Below, one piece after another: positions 35,654 to 45,588 of a stretch of 64,000 nt of DNA. Origin of the DNA: Paenibacillus sp. GSMTC-2017 (GTDB lineage Bacteria; Bacillota; Bacilli; Paenibacillales; Paenibacillaceae); NCBI RefSeq assembly GCF_016019935.1, contig NZ_JAECMT010000006.1, positions 215,367 to 279,366 on the forward strand, written 5' to 3'. How positions within the stretch are numbered: position 1 is the first letter of the stretch; every line of letters begins with the position of its first letter. Made by a program: the position numbers and the translations under genes. The notes beneath the pieces were generated by a model. It had not been told where the DNA came from. It saw only the letters and a list, made by a program, of their open reading frames with translations, and did no database searches.

Positions 35654-37948
35654 ATGAAAGTGATCGATCATTTTTTGAAAAGAAAAGAAAGAGAACTGGG
35701 TGTTCATTTGAATGATGTTCAAACGAAGGCGGTATTGCAGACGGAAGGGCCGCTGCTACTGCTCGCTTCACCAGGCTCAGGCAAAACGACTACGATCATT
35801 ATGAGGATCGGCTATTTAATAGAGGAAAAGGGTGTAGATCCGTTACGCATAAAGGCAGTAACGTTCAGTCGTGCATCTGCAAGAGATATGAAGGAGCGAT
35901 TTAGCCGCTTCTTTCCGGAACTTAGGCCCGTAGACTTCTCCACTATTCATAGCTTAGCGTATGAGGTTGTTCGAGAGCATTTCCGTAAGAACGGAATCGT
36001 ATATCACATTATCGAAGGTGGGACAGATGCAGAGGGTCAACCTGGTGAAGAGCTCGGTGAGAATGGGTTGCCGCTTCACAAACGAATTATTTTGCGTGGA
36101 TTGTTTAAGGAAATTGTTGGTGAAAATGCTACGGATGATGGTATGGAGGAGCTAACGACCTATATCAGCTATATCAAAAATAAGATGATTCCGCCCGAAG
36201 AGTGGAGGCGAGTCAAAGTTGACGTACCACAAGCGGAGCGGATATTACGAGAATATGAAGCGTTTAAACGTACAGGCCATCCGAAGCTGCTAATCGATTT
36301 TGACGATATGTTGACGATTGGCAATGATATTTTGGAAAAGGATGAGATGCTTCTCCGCAAGTATCAACGTCGGTATGATTATGTGTTAACGGACGAAAGT
36401 CAGGATACATCAATGGTACAGCATGCGATTATCGAGAAGTTAGCAAGAGTTCATCGTAACCTATGTATTGTGGCGGATGATGATCAATCCATCTATAGCT
36501 GGCGGGGAGCGGAACCTTCCTATTTGCTAAACTTCAAGGCTGTTTATCCGAACGCTACTACATTATATATGGAGCAGAACTATCGTTCATCGCATGAAAT
36601 TGTTACTGTCACGAACGAGTTTATTAAGCGTAACAAAAATCGCTATAACAAAAATATGTTCACCAAAAATCAAAAGCACAAAGAAATAGGGTTCAAAACG
36701 TTAGCGGATTACCGTGCACAGGCAAAATATGTGGCGGGACAGATGCAGAAGCTGGACAACTTGTCTGAAGCGGCTATCCTTTATCGCAATAACTCGTCTT
36801 CCATTGCACTTATGAATGAATTTGATCGGGCGGGAATTCCGTTTTATATGAAAGATGCTGACAACCGCTTTTTCTCCCACTGGATTATTGAAGATATATT
36901 GAACTTTATGCGGATGACGTTTACCGATAAACGAGCAGACATATTGGAAAATATTCATCTGAAGTTTAATGGGTATATAAGTAAACATCAGATGGCGGTT
37001 TTGAAAACAATCGACAATAATGAGTCTGTGTTCGATAATCTGCTTAACGTTGTACAGCTTCAGGATTATCAGAGAAAGCCTATAGGTGAGGCAAAGGAAA
37101 CGTTTCAGCAAATGAGTGGGATGCCTCCGCAGCAAGCTATCCGGGTTATTCGAACGAGACTAGGGTATGAAAAAGCGCTTGAGAAAATGTGTGAAAGACT
37201 TGGATTCCGTAAAGAGTATCTGATCGGTATTCTAAATACGCTAGAGGATATTGCTGAGGGACTTGAGACGATGGCTGACTTCGCGAACAGGTTAAAGTAT
37301 TTGGAGGCAGTACTTAAGGGAGCAAAGTCGAGAAGAGGACAAAACGTTGTAACGTTTTCCACTTTTCATAGTGCAAAGGGATTGGAGTTCGACCATGTCT
37401 ACATGATCGATCTTATAGAGGGTATTATTCCGTCATCAGACGAAATGAAATCAAGTGTTGCGGATGGTAGTCAGCCGCTTATGGAAGAAGCTGTTCGGTT
37501 ATTTTATGTTGCAATGACACGGGCGCGTAAGCACTTGGAGCTTGTTGCATATGGTCAGCGGGATGGGGAGAAGAAGTCGGAGTCCTCCTTTATGTCGGCT
37601 GTGAAAGATATTGTAGATCCGAGCAGAAGGAATGATGTAGCTATATCCGTTCGAGAACGAAGTAGTGGTGTCTCTTCGGTATCAGTAACGAGAGAAATGA
37701 CCGACAGCGGAGTGAAGTTTAAATCGATTTCAGCGGGGCGGGTTGCAACTAAAGCTACACCTAATCCAAATGCCATTCAGTCACGATCACTATTTGAAGA
37801 AGGAGTTCAGGTTCGCCATCGCGTATTTGGCTCTGGTGTGATTGAGAAGCTGGAGGGGGAACGAATTAGTATTCGATTCGGGCCAAACAATGTAAAAACA
37901 TTAGCTATTTCAATGTGTCTGGAGATGGGATTGCTAGAGCAGGAGTAG
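35654..37948 (+). CDS. UvrD/PcrA-like ATP-dependent DNA helicase (YjcD type)
   Basis: This 764-residue SF1A helicase has LNDVQTKAVLQTEGPLLLLASPGSGKTT (Q motif and Walker A, Lys44), motif Ia FSRASARDMKERF, motif Ib FSTIHSL, DExx as VLTDESQDTS, motif III DDDQSIYSWRGAEP, motif IV MEQNYRSS, motif V FSTFHSAKGLEFDHVYMI and motif VI LFYVAMTRARKHL. All core motifs are intact. The C-terminal 60 residues (VRHRVFGSGVIEKLEGERISIRFGPNNVKTL) form the Tudor-like fold seen in PcrA/UvrD that binds RNA polymerase. ATG 35654 has a weak RBS (GGGAATTGAGAT). It ends at a strong terminator. Confidence 0.93.
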   Translation: MKVIDHFLKRKERELGVHLNDVQTKAVLQTEGPLLLLASPGSGKTTTIIMRIGYLIEEKGVDPLRIKAVTFSRASARDMKERFSRFFPELRPVDFSTIHSLAYEVVREHFRKNGIVYHIIEGGTDAEGQPGEELGENGLPLHKRIILRGLFKEIVGENATDDGMEELTTYISYIKNKMIPPEEWRRVKVDVPQAERILREYEAFKRTGHPKLLIDFDDMLTIGNDILEKDEMLLRKYQRRYDYVLTDESQDTSMVQHAIIEKLARVHRNLCIVADDDQSIYSWRGAEPSYLLNFKAVYPNATTLYMEQNYRSSHEIVTVTNEFIKRNKNRYNKNMFTKNQKHKEIGFKTLADYRAQAKYVAGQMQKLDNLSEAAILYRNNSSSIALMNEFDRAGIPFYMKDADNRFFSHWIIEDILNFMRMTFTDKRADILENIHLKFNGYISKHQMAVLKTIDNNESVFDNLLNVVQLQDYQRKPIGEAKETFQQMSGMPPQQAIRVIRTRLGYEKALEKMCERLGFRKEYLIGILNTLEDIAEGLETMADFANRLKYLEAVLKGAKSRRGQNVVTFSTFHSAKGLEFDHVYMIDLIEGIIPSSDEMKSSVADGSQPLMEEAVRLFYVAMTRARKHLELVAYGQRDGEKKSESSFMSAVKDIVDPSRRNDVAISVRERSSGVSSVSVTREMTDSGVKFKSISAGRVATKATPNPNAIQSRSLFEEGVQVRHRVFGSGVIEKLEGERISIRFGPNNVKTLAISMCLEMGLLEQE

Positions 37949-37966
37949 CAGTAGCTAAATAGAGGT

Positions 37967-38007
37967 AAAAGGGACGAAGCAGATTGAGTCTGCTTCGTCC
38001 CTTTTTT
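37967..38007. terminator. Bidirectional terminator between helicase and chitinase
   Basis: The stem AAAAGGGACGAAGCAGA / TCTGCTTCGTCCCTTTT is a perfect 17 bp with a 5-nt loop and flanking A and T runs. Confidence 0.93.
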
Positions 38008-38019
38008 GTTTGCATTCTA

Positions 38020-41000
38020 TTATTTGCTCGCTTGCTCCGATGCCAATACATCCAGCAATCTGATAACTGCAACTACTGCTTGTGCTTTAGTTACTTTGGA
38101 AGCTGGATCAAATTTTGTAGCAGATTTACCTAACAAAATTTTCTCTTGTACCAATAGAGCAACTGCAGATTTGGAACTTTCTGCGATAGAAGACTGGTCT
38201 TTGAAAGATCCAAGTACTGAAGCATCTGCATCTTTTACTTCTTTATTAAGTTTTAGCACTTTGGATAAAATAATAGCCAATTCTTGTCTTGAAACTGTTC
38301 CTTGTGGATCAAATGTTGTTGCTGTTTTACCTGAAACGATTCCTAGTTCTTTCGCTACTGCAATTTCTCTAGCATACTTATAATCAGCAGGTACATCGGT
38401 AAATGCTGATCCTTCGATGTTAGGGATAATACCCAGACCTCTTACGATAATAGAGATCAGCTCTGCGCGAGTAATGCTGTTATTTGCACCAAAAACGTCG
38501 TTTGTTTCCCCAGAAACAATTAGTTTCGCAGCAGCTCGCTCAATTGGAGTTTTAGCCCAATCAGCAGTAAAATCTTTGAAATTGAAGTTTGATTCAAGGA
38601 TGGTGTAAATACTGTTGCCGCTACTAGTCAGCTTCGCAGTCACACTGCCGAGTTCACCTTTTGTGAAGACAGTTGAAATTGGACGGAACTCGTTTAAAGC
38701 AGGTAAGTACACAACACCGTTTGCACGGTTGGTATCAATTTCGTTTGCATGCAACTGATAGATGCGGCTGAATGTAAACTTGCCGAAATCAGTTATTTCT
38801 TCATATTTGTTATCAGCTAAAAGTTTAAAGATCTTAAAGTCTAGCGGTGCAGTTTCCACTGTAAATCCACTGTCTTTTGCTAATTTGTTAATTTTATCAG
38901 TTGTAGCAGTATCTGTAGGCGAGATCGAAATTTTGATATCTACATTTTGATGAACCGCATGTGCATTTACTACATAAGTGACTCCATTCCAGATGATCGT
39001 TATAGTTGCAGGATCGCCTTTAGCACCAATTGCAGCAATAACTTCTTTTGGAATGATTACATCCACTTGTGTAGCTTCTTTCTCTACAGTTACTTTCAAA
39101 TCACCAGAAGATGCAGCTTGGATCGTTTTGATTGCTGCGTCTTTTGTAATGCTGATCGTATGTTTGCCATCTGCTTTCGTGACTACCGAATCGAGCTCGT
39201 TATTGGTCACGACAGGAGTCGTTGGAGTTGTTGGAGGTGTGTAGTTTCCTCCACCTTCATTAAAACTCTTTGGTACTGCACTCAATATTTGTGAGAAAGG
39301 CGATACTTCGAGAATGCGATCCGCTTCTTTTTTGATAGCAAGTACATTAATATCTGCTGCTGTATTAGCAACAAGGCCATCAACAGTATAGCTTGTATCA
39401 GTTGTGTAACCAACATAGATATGATTGCGGAAAATCTCATACCCTGATGCCCCAGTTACAGCATCCCATTTTACTTGTACATCGTAATAACCATTTTTTA
39501 CAACTGCAAGATTTTGAGGAGCTGTTAGTGCTGATCTATTTACTTTACCGTCAATTGGAAGATCTTTAATCAGTTGTGTAGTAAGTGTTTTGTTACGGTC
39601 ACCACTGATATCCCAACTCATAACACCTGCCAAATTCATTGATTTTACAAGTGAGCTACTGTACATCATTGACGTTTCATCGTTATAGGTAACAAAAGTA
39701 CCGGTATCTGGGTTAAATACATAAGCAACTTTTGAATAATCATTCCAGTAGCGAGTATATCCATTTTTATTGATCATTGTATTTTCAATATCGTAGAAGT
39801 CAAACAGACCTGGGTCAGTCCATGTTCCTTTAGGAATGGATTGGCAAGTTTGATATTCTCCAGGATCAGGACAACCAGCCCAACCTTTACCATAGTAAGG
39901 TATACCCATGTTTAGTTTATAGGTTGGTACTCCACCATTTAAGTGACCAAGTAAAGCGGCTCTCACATTATAACGTGGTGCAGTGCTTCTGAGGTTAGCT
40001 GGATCTTGATATAGTGGTGAGTTGTGTAACGCCAGTGGTCTCCAGCTGCCGCTATAGTCGTAAGTCATAATGTTGATCATATCTAAGTATTGTACAGAAT
40101 TGGTGAAATCAGCATTGACAGTAAAGCTATCAGCTTGTCCAGACGCAATAGTAAGTAAATAATATTTACCGTCTACTGACCCAGCTACATCCAGTGCTTC
40201 ACGAATAGTTTTCATCAGTAAGGTGAAGTTTGGTTTATCATCCGGAGAATGTCCAGTGTCGTCTTCTCCACCAGATACTGGATATTCCCAGTCGATATCT
40301 AGACCGTCAAAATTATACTCGCGTAAAAATTTCACCACAGAATTAGCGAAAGTCCTACGGGTTACCTCTGATGCAGCAGTGGCTGAGAAATTGTTAGAGT
40401 ATGTCCAACCCCCTGTAGATGCCATTAATTTCAGGTGAGGATTTGCTTCCTTTATGGTTTTAAATTTAGCAAGGTTTGCAATATCTACCTCAGTGTCACC
40501 TAATACGATTTCACCATCGTAAACGTATTTATTTTGTAGAGGAATATCTTTGTTTTCACAAACTACACCTTTTGAACCAACTTTGCGCCAGCAAATATCA
40601 GAGAAAGCGTAATTGATATGTGTAATTTGCGAAAAGTCAACTTGTTCAGGTGAATAATTGCGTCCATCTTCATAGATCATCCAAGAACCGTAATAGGAGA
40701 AATTGATATAGTTAGATCCAGGTACGATTGTTGCTACTTTACTTGCTGATGAGCTCCACAATGCATTTTTGGCTACAACAGTAAAGTTGTAGGTTTGTCC
40801 TTCTGTGAGCCCAAAAGCAACATAACGATTGGAATCACTAGAACCAATGAGAGTACCGGAACTAAAAATATCGTAGCTTGTCGCACCTGGTGTAGGTGCC
40901 CATCCTAGTGCCGCTGTAGTACGATTAGTAGTAACAGCCTGAAGGTCTACAGGAGCTGAAAGCTCTCCCCACTTAATTGAAACAGGTGCAGCCTTTACAG

Positions 41001-42054
41001 CACCTTTACCCGCTTCGAAATTTTGTGAGCCGACGATAAATTGGAAATCAGATCCTTTTGCAGGGGTTCCATTTTTAAAAGTGTAGGTAACGGTATCTGA
41101 TCCGTCCCAAATGCCTCCAGCCCATCCACCGTTAACGTAAAAGTCGTAAGCGTTTGCATCTGGGCTTCCTTTCCATTGAACCGTAATGCTAGTGTTTGAA
41201 ATATCAGTTATCCGCACGTTATGAGGCGGAGTAAGTGGAGCTTCTTTGTATTCACTTGTATCTTTTGTTGTTGTGAATGTGATGGTATTGCTTTTTTGTT
41301 CAGGTTTAAGGTCAGGATATTGTATCCCATCTGGTCCGACTAGGAAAGTGTAAGTAGTTTCAGGTTTTAACCCACCAATAGTTGTCCCACCGAGTTGTGA
41401 ATGAGTTACATAAGGGGTTACATTAGAAGGAACATTAGGGTTCCAAACCCAATAATGATCAATTTTATGAGCTGGATCATAAGAAATCGTTACGGAATTG
41501 TGTGTAACATCAAAGAATTGAAGATTTCTCGGACCTTGATTTCCAGTAGGTTCTGAAGAAGCGGGACCATCCAAAGTTTTGAATTCAATGTAGTTGCTTC
41601 TTTCGACTCGATTATAGGGTCTTTTGTACCAGGTTGTATACAATTTATAAGTTGTATTAGGCTGCAAATTTTGAAGTTCTACACTGCCGCCTGTTCCAGT
41701 TGCTAGATAGTTTTTTGTATCTTCAGTATTTGGCTCACCACTAGGGAGAACATAATACCATACATCAACGCTAGCTTGATCAGGATGAACATCCCAAGTT
41801 AAGGTTGCACTCGTTGCAGTTATGGAATCGTTTATAACAGAAAAATTTTGGGGAACGGGTGGAAGTTGTCCGTATACCGCTTGAGTTACACTTGAATCTT
41901 CTTTACTAGGTGAGGCTTCCTCAATAGGTGAGGATTCCACAACTTCGTTCGCGTAGGAAGTAGTAGTATTTAATAATGGGCTAATTAGTATAGCAAAAGC
42001 TAGGAATACTAAAAAAACGATTTTTAATTGCTTTTTTTGCATAGAAAAATTCAC
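38020..42054 (-). CDS. Cell-surface chitinase: FnIII modules, GH18 catalytic domain, SLH anchor
   Basis: This precursor has about 1344 residues. After a signal peptide (QLKIVFLVFLAFAILISPL) come four FnIII-like modules (about 60-480) and a GH18 domain (about 485-870) with the catalytic motif FDGLDIDWEYP near residue 585 (Glu is the acid/base), followed by an FnIII module ending near 960. A 270-residue region of unclear fold (VVTKADGKHTISITKDAAIKTI...) follows, then three SLH repeats (FKDFTADWAKTPIERAAAKLIVSG..., FTDVPADYKYAREIAVAKELGIVSGK..., FKDQSSIAESSKSAVALLVQEKILLGK). It degrades chitin while bound to cell wall polymer. GTG 42054 behind GAGGTGATAAG is preferred; ATG 42042 is an alternative. 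Confidence 0.93.
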   Translation of the reverse strand: MNFSMQKKQLKIVFLVFLAFAILISPLLNTTTSYANEVVESSPIEEASPSKEDSSVTQAVYGQLPPVPQNFSVINDSITATSATLTWDVHPDQASVDVWYYVLPSGEPNTEDTKNYLATGTGGSVELQNLQPNTTYKLYTTWYKRPYNRVERSNYIEFKTLDGPASSEPTGNQGPRNLQFFDVTHNSVTISYDPAHKIDHYWVWNPNVPSNVTPYVTHSQLGGTTIGGLKPETTYTFLVGPDGIQYPDLKPEQKSNTITFTTTKDTSEYKEAPLTPPHNVRITDISNTSITVQWKGSPDANAYDFYVNGGWAGGIWDGSDTVTYTFKNGTPAKGSDFQFIVGSQNFEAGKGAVKAAPVSIKWGELSAPVDLQAVTTNRTTAALGWAPTPGATSYDIFSSGTLIGSSDSNRYVAFGLTEGQTYNFTVVAKNALWSSSASKVATIVPGSNYINFSYYGSWMIYEDGRNYSPEQVDFSQITHINYAFSDICWRKVGSKGVVCENKDIPLQNKYVYDGEIVLGDTEVDIANLAKFKTIKEANPHLKLMASTGGWTYSNNFSATAASEVTRRTFANSVVKFLREYNFDGLDIDWEYPVSGGEDDTGHSPDDKPNFTLLMKTIREALDVAGSVDGKYYLLTIASGQADSFTVNADFTNSVQYLDMINIMTYDYSGSWRPLALHNSPLYQDPANLRSTAPRYNVRAALLGHLNGGVPTYKLNMGIPYYGKGWAGCPDPGEYQTCQSIPKGTWTDPGLFDFYDIENTMINKNGYTRYWNDYSKVAYVFNPDTGTFVTYNDETSMMYSSSLVKSMNLAGVMSWDISGDRNKTLTTQLIKDLPIDGKVNRSALTAPQNLAVVKNGYYDVQVKWDAVTGASGYEIFRNHIYVGYTTDTSYTVDGLVANTAADINVLAIKKEADRILEVSPFSQILSAVPKSFNEGGGNYTPPTTPTTPVVTNNELDSVVTKADGKHTISITKDAAIKTIQAASSGDLKVTVEKEATQVDVIIPKEVIAAIGAKGDPATITIIWNGVTYVVNAHAVHQNVDIKISISPTDTATTDKINKLAKDSGFTVETAPLDFKIFKLLADNKYEEITDFGKFTFSRIYQLHANEIDTNRANGVVYLPALNEFRPISTVFTKGELGSVTAKLTSSGNSIYTILESNFNFKDFTADWAKTPIERAAAKLIVSGETNDVFGANNSITRAELISIIVRGLGIIPNIEGSAFTDVPADYKYAREIAVAKELGIVSGKTATTFDPQGTVSRQELAIILSKVLKLNKEVKDADASVLGSFKDQSSIAESSKSAVALLVQEKILLGKSATKFDPASKVTKAQAVVAVIRLLDVLASEQASK

Positions 42055-42702
42055 CTTATCACCTCTATTTGTCATAGTCGAACGGTCAGGCAGTTTAAGA
42101 ACAAGTAATTTTAGATCTAGATGTCGGTTTAATTGAGTGGATTCAATCATTGAAAAATTAGTATGTTACAAGAGGAAATGTGTAAGTTGGCCTATGTAAT
42201 AAAGTAGTTTTTGAGGTAATAACTAGATGAGTTTGTGTCGAATTCACAATAATACGCTTTTCGCTCGTTAGAAGATGAGCTGGGTGTTCGATAAACTGAA
42301 ATAAACCTATTATTATGTCGTCCTAACTTCTGGTAGATATAAAATCTCGACAATCACCATAAGTTAAGAATCGAAAAGCTATATTCTAGTCTCACCTCCG
42401 TTGCTGTTGATAAAGATATATTTCTATAATGAGACGTCACCAGGACTAGAGGAAGGGTAAATTCCTCTGATAAAAGGGGTAAATTTATCCAAAATTGTAA
42501 AATTGTCGAAGTTTGCTGTCGGATAAAAATGAATAATAGGAGTATAGATCGAAATAGGTAAAAGCCTCTATCGCTTTTTATAAGTGGATGGGCGGATGAA
42601 GAGATGGTAAGGTATGGTTGTAAGTGGTTTGTGCATTAAATCTCTAGGCATGATACGATATATAAAATACTAAACTGTTATCATTAGAAGGAGCGAGCGA
42701 CT
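42055..42702. other. 648-bp divergent intergenic region
   Basis: This AT-rich gap lies between the chitinase and M42 peptidase starts. No open frame with an RBS, no known RNA motif and no strong promoter pair was recognised. It should hold the chitinase promoter and any chitin-responsive control sites. Confidence 0.5.
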
Positions 42703-43755
42703 ATGTCTTCAGCTTTAAAACCACAGTTAAATAGAGAGTATATAATAAGTAAGCTGAACGAATTACTTAATATTCCAAGTCCAAGCGGCTACTGCATGGA
42801 AATTATGAACTATTTGCGAAATGAAGTTGAACAATTCGGTTATACGATGGATCAAACACCTAAAGGGACAGGTATTATCGTAATACCAGGTCAAGAATCT
42901 GGTGAGGTTATTGGTATTTCCGCTCATGTTGATACGTTAGGAGCAATGGTTCGCTCAATCAAGTCGAGTGGTATGATTCGATTTACTCCAATTGGTGGCT
43001 ATGCGATGCAAACGGTTGAAGGAGAATATTGTGTAATCCATACCCGTGATGGTCGCAAGTACGATGGTACTGTATTGTCTAGTAGACCATCCGTTCATGT
43101 ATATAATGATGTTCGTGACTTCAAGCGTGAAGAAGCGAATATGGAAATTCGTATCGATGAACTAGTAAAAACGAAGGAAGAAACGGAGAAGCTAGGTATT
43201 TCGGTAGGAGACTTTATTTCATGGGATCCTCGCACTCGTATATTGCCGAATGGCTGGGTGAAGTCGCGGCATTTGGACGATAAAGCAAGTGTGGCAGCCT
43301 TATTAGGATTGCTGGAATGGTTGAAGCGTGAAGGGGTAACTCCTAAGTATACAATTAAGCTGCTTATTTCTACGTATGAAGAGGTTGGACATGGTTGTGC
43401 TTATATTCCGGAAGATATAACAGAGTTAATCGCTGTTGATATGGGAGCAATCGGGGATGACTTGTCTACGACTGAAATGGATGTATCTATCTGTGCGAAG
43501 GACTCTTCTGGTCCATACGATTACGGCATGACCTCCAAACTTATTGAATTAGCTAAGCGTGAAGGAATGCCGCATGCTGTAGATATTTATCCTAATTATG
43601 GCTCAGATGCATCAGCGGCATTAAGAGGCGGAAGTAACATTCGTGCAGCATTAATCGGTCCTGGTGTACATGCTTCTCATGGAATGGAACGTACTCATGC
43701 TGATGCAATCGTAAATACGTCTGCATTGTTGCTTGCTTATATATTGGAAGCTTAA
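42703..43755 (+). CDS. M42-family metallopeptidase (glutamyl/deblocking aminopeptidase-like)
   Basis: This is a 350-residue cytosolic peptidase. Zinc-site motifs are in order: GISAHVDTLGAM (His75, Asp77), KSRHLDDKASVAALLG (bridging Asp), STYEEVGHG (Glu-Glu with the general base), VDMGAIG (Asp) and the C-terminal HASHGMERTH (last His). All five ligands and the base are present. Such enzymes form large dodecameric particles and trim N-terminal residues. ATG 42703 follows AAGGAG. It is monocistronic. Confidence 0.93.
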   Translation: MSSALKPQLNREYIISKLNELLNIPSPSGYCMEIMNYLRNEVEQFGYTMDQTPKGTGIIVIPGQESGEVIGISAHVDTLGAMVRSIKSSGMIRFTPIGGYAMQTVEGEYCVIHTRDGRKYDGTVLSSRPSVHVYNDVRDFKREEANMEIRIDELVKTKEETEKLGISVGDFISWDPRTRILPNGWVKSRHLDDKASVAALLGLLEWLKREGVTPKYTIKLLISTYEEVGHGCAYIPEDITELIAVDMGAIGDDLSTTEMDVSICAKDSSGPYDYGMTSKLIELAKREGMPHAVDIYPNYGSDASAALRGGSNIRAALIGPGVHASHGMERTHADAIVNTSALLLAYILEA

Positions 43756-43907
43756 CGATTAAAATATAACCTTTGAAGGCTACATGGTTTTGTCCGTATT
43801 ATTGGGAACAGAGCCATGCTATGTTATAGTGGAACATACGATGAGGAATACGGGAACGGAAATTCGTAACAATTTTTTCTGATCGATCGAAGCAGGAGGC
43901 ATTACAC

Positions 43908-45053
43908 ATGCAAAAAAATAAGAAGCGGAATTTCCAAAAGCCAGCAAGCACTTCAAGACCATTTGGCACTTCAGGTACATCAAGCGCAACGAGTGAATCA
44001 AGGTCATCAAGAGGATCAAGAGCGTCAAGTATATCAAGTGAATCAGAGTCATTAAGTCCTACTAGTGAGTCATGGTCTACAAAACCATCAAAACCATCAA
44101 GAACATCAAGTAAAGCAAAGTCATATAAGACAGCAAACGGACCAAAACAAGCGAAGTCACCGCGATCCAATACGAGTCAACACATCGTCAAGGAACCAAT
44201 AGAGTTGTTGCAATTTTTGCTCTTAACACGTTCTGATCTTGGACGTAATTCCGTTAAGTCGATACTGGCTCGCGGACAAGTATCTGTTAACGATCGCGTA
44301 GTTAAAGCATACAATTTTCCTCTTGAGCCTGGAAATACGGTTACGATAAGTATGAATCGAATTGTTGAGAAACAACCGCTTGTTGGACTAAATATTCTCC
44401 ATGAAGATGATGACATAATTGTCGTACGGAAAGAGGCAGGTTTGTTATCAGTCGCTTCAGAGCAAGAGAACGAAGTAACGGCTTACCGTCAGCTTATGGC
44501 TCATGTAAGAAGCAAGGATTCCAATAGTAGAATATTTATCGTACACCGTCTGGACCGAGACACATCCGGCGTAATGTTGTTTGCAAAAAGCGAGAAGGTG
44601 CAGCAACATCTTCAGAATACGTGGCAAGTTTCAGTAAAGGAACGATCATATGTTGCTTTAGTTGAAGGCTGGGTTAGGAAGACGGAAGGAACGATTACAT
44701 CGTGGCTTAGAGAAAGCAGCACGATGAAGATGTATTCGAGCTCACGTCCTAATGATGGACTACATGCGGTGACGCATTACAAGACGATCCAGACGAACAA
44801 GGCATTTACTTTGCTCGAAGTTGTACTCGAAACGGGTAGGAAAAATCAAATTCGCGTTCATATGGAAGACATCGGCCATCCGATTGTCGGCGACAAAAAG
44901 TATGGTTCCAAATCACGTATTATAGGGCGATTAGGACTTCATGCGAGAGTATTGGCCTTCGAACACCCAACAACTGGCAAAATTATGCGCTTTGAGACAG
45001 ATATTCCGAAGATGTTCCTAGGTCCATTCCGTCAAACAGACAAGAGGAGTTAA
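43908..45053 (+). CDS. RluA-family pseudouridine synthase with Ser-rich N-terminal extension
   Basis: The product has 381 residues. Residues 1-85 are a disordered, Ser/Thr/Lys/Arg-rich stretch (TSRPFGTSGTSSATSESRSS and onward) encoded by degenerate short repeats around TCAAG. An S4 domain follows (LLLTRSDLGRNSVKSILARGQVSVND), then the RluA catalytic domain with FIVHRLDRDTSGVMLFAKS (catalytic Asp near 217), RSYVALVEGW and RKNQIRVHMEDIGHPIVGDKKYG. It modifies uridine in rRNA or tRNA; the target is not readable. ATG 43908 follows AGGAGG, so the extension is in the predicted translation. A GNAT gene follows after 3 bp. Confidence 0.9.
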   Translation: MQKNKKRNFQKPASTSRPFGTSGTSSATSESRSSRGSRASSISSESESLSPTSESWSTKPSKPSRTSSKAKSYKTANGPKQAKSPRSNTSQHIVKEPIELLQFLLLTRSDLGRNSVKSILARGQVSVNDRVVKAYNFPLEPGNTVTISMNRIVEKQPLVGLNILHEDDDIIVVRKEAGLLSVASEQENEVTAYRQLMAHVRSKDSNSRIFIVHRLDRDTSGVMLFAKSEKVQQHLQNTWQVSVKERSYVALVEGWVRKTEGTITSWLRESSTMKMYSSSRPNDGLHAVTHYKTIQTNKAFTLLEVVLETGRKNQIRVHMEDIGHPIVGDKKYGSKSRIIGRLGLHARVLAFEHPTTGKIMRFETDIPKMFLGPFRQTDKRS

Positions 45054-45056
45054 ACA

Positions 45057-45536
45057 ATGGCTACAACAATTACAGCTAAACCATTTAATAAAGAGATGCA
45101 AACCATTTTAAGTGAGTTGACTTCTGGTTATCATGCAGGTGAACTGAGCGAGAAGGACAGCTCAGAGCTACCTAAAGATATTTACCTTATTGAAGATGAT
45201 CAAGAGATGGTCGGATATGCGGTAATATGGGAGTATCAAATTGGGAATCAGTTGATTCATAAGGCGGAAAAGGATTATTTTAAAGTTGATGAGAAGTATT
45301 TAGAAAGAGACTTCTATATGGATATTAAGGACAAAAGAGATTACGTGTTTATAGAAGCATTAGATATATTGAAAGAACATGAGGGTAAAGGTTATGCGAA
45401 GTTCTTTATCAACTGGCTTAAGGTAAAATACCCAAACAAAAGAATGTACGTGTACACACTAGATAAAACGCGGAACTTCTGGTTTAAGCAAAATTTTGAG
45501 GTGCTCGGGAGTACGGTATGGATGTCGTATAACTAA
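45057..45536 (+). CDS. GNAT-family N-acetyltransferase
   Basis: This 159-residue protein shows the acetyl-CoA-binding signature as EALDILKEHEGKGYAKFFINWLK (R/Q-x-x-G-x-G/A variant EHEGKGYAK), with core strands MVGYAVIWEY and RMYVYTLDKTRNFWFKQNFEVLG. ATG 45057 follows AGAGGAG, 3 bp after the pseudouridine synthase stop, so the two are cotranscribed. The acceptor substrate is unknown. Confidence 0.82.
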   Translation: MATTITAKPFNKEMQTILSELTSGYHAGELSEKDSSELPKDIYLIEDDQEMVGYAVIWEYQIGNQLIHKAEKDYFKVDEKYLERDFYMDIKDKRDYVFIEALDILKEHEGKGYAKFFINWLKVKYPNKRMYVYTLDKTRNFWFKQNFEVLGSTVWMSYN

Positions 45537-45550
45537 AGCTGCTAATTGTG

Positions 45551-45579
45551 AAGAGGGGTGCTGAACCCCTCTTTTTTTG
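45551..45579 (+). terminator. Terminator after the rluA-like/GNAT pair
   Basis: AGAGGGGT / ACCCCTCT is followed by T7. Confidence 0.9.
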
Positions 45580-45588
45580 TGCGAAAAA

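Noticed and set aside
43799..44170. Asp/Leu-rich open frame on the minus strand opposite the Ser-rich extension
   Set aside because: It is the antisense reading of the short repeats; no RBS, no conserved pattern.
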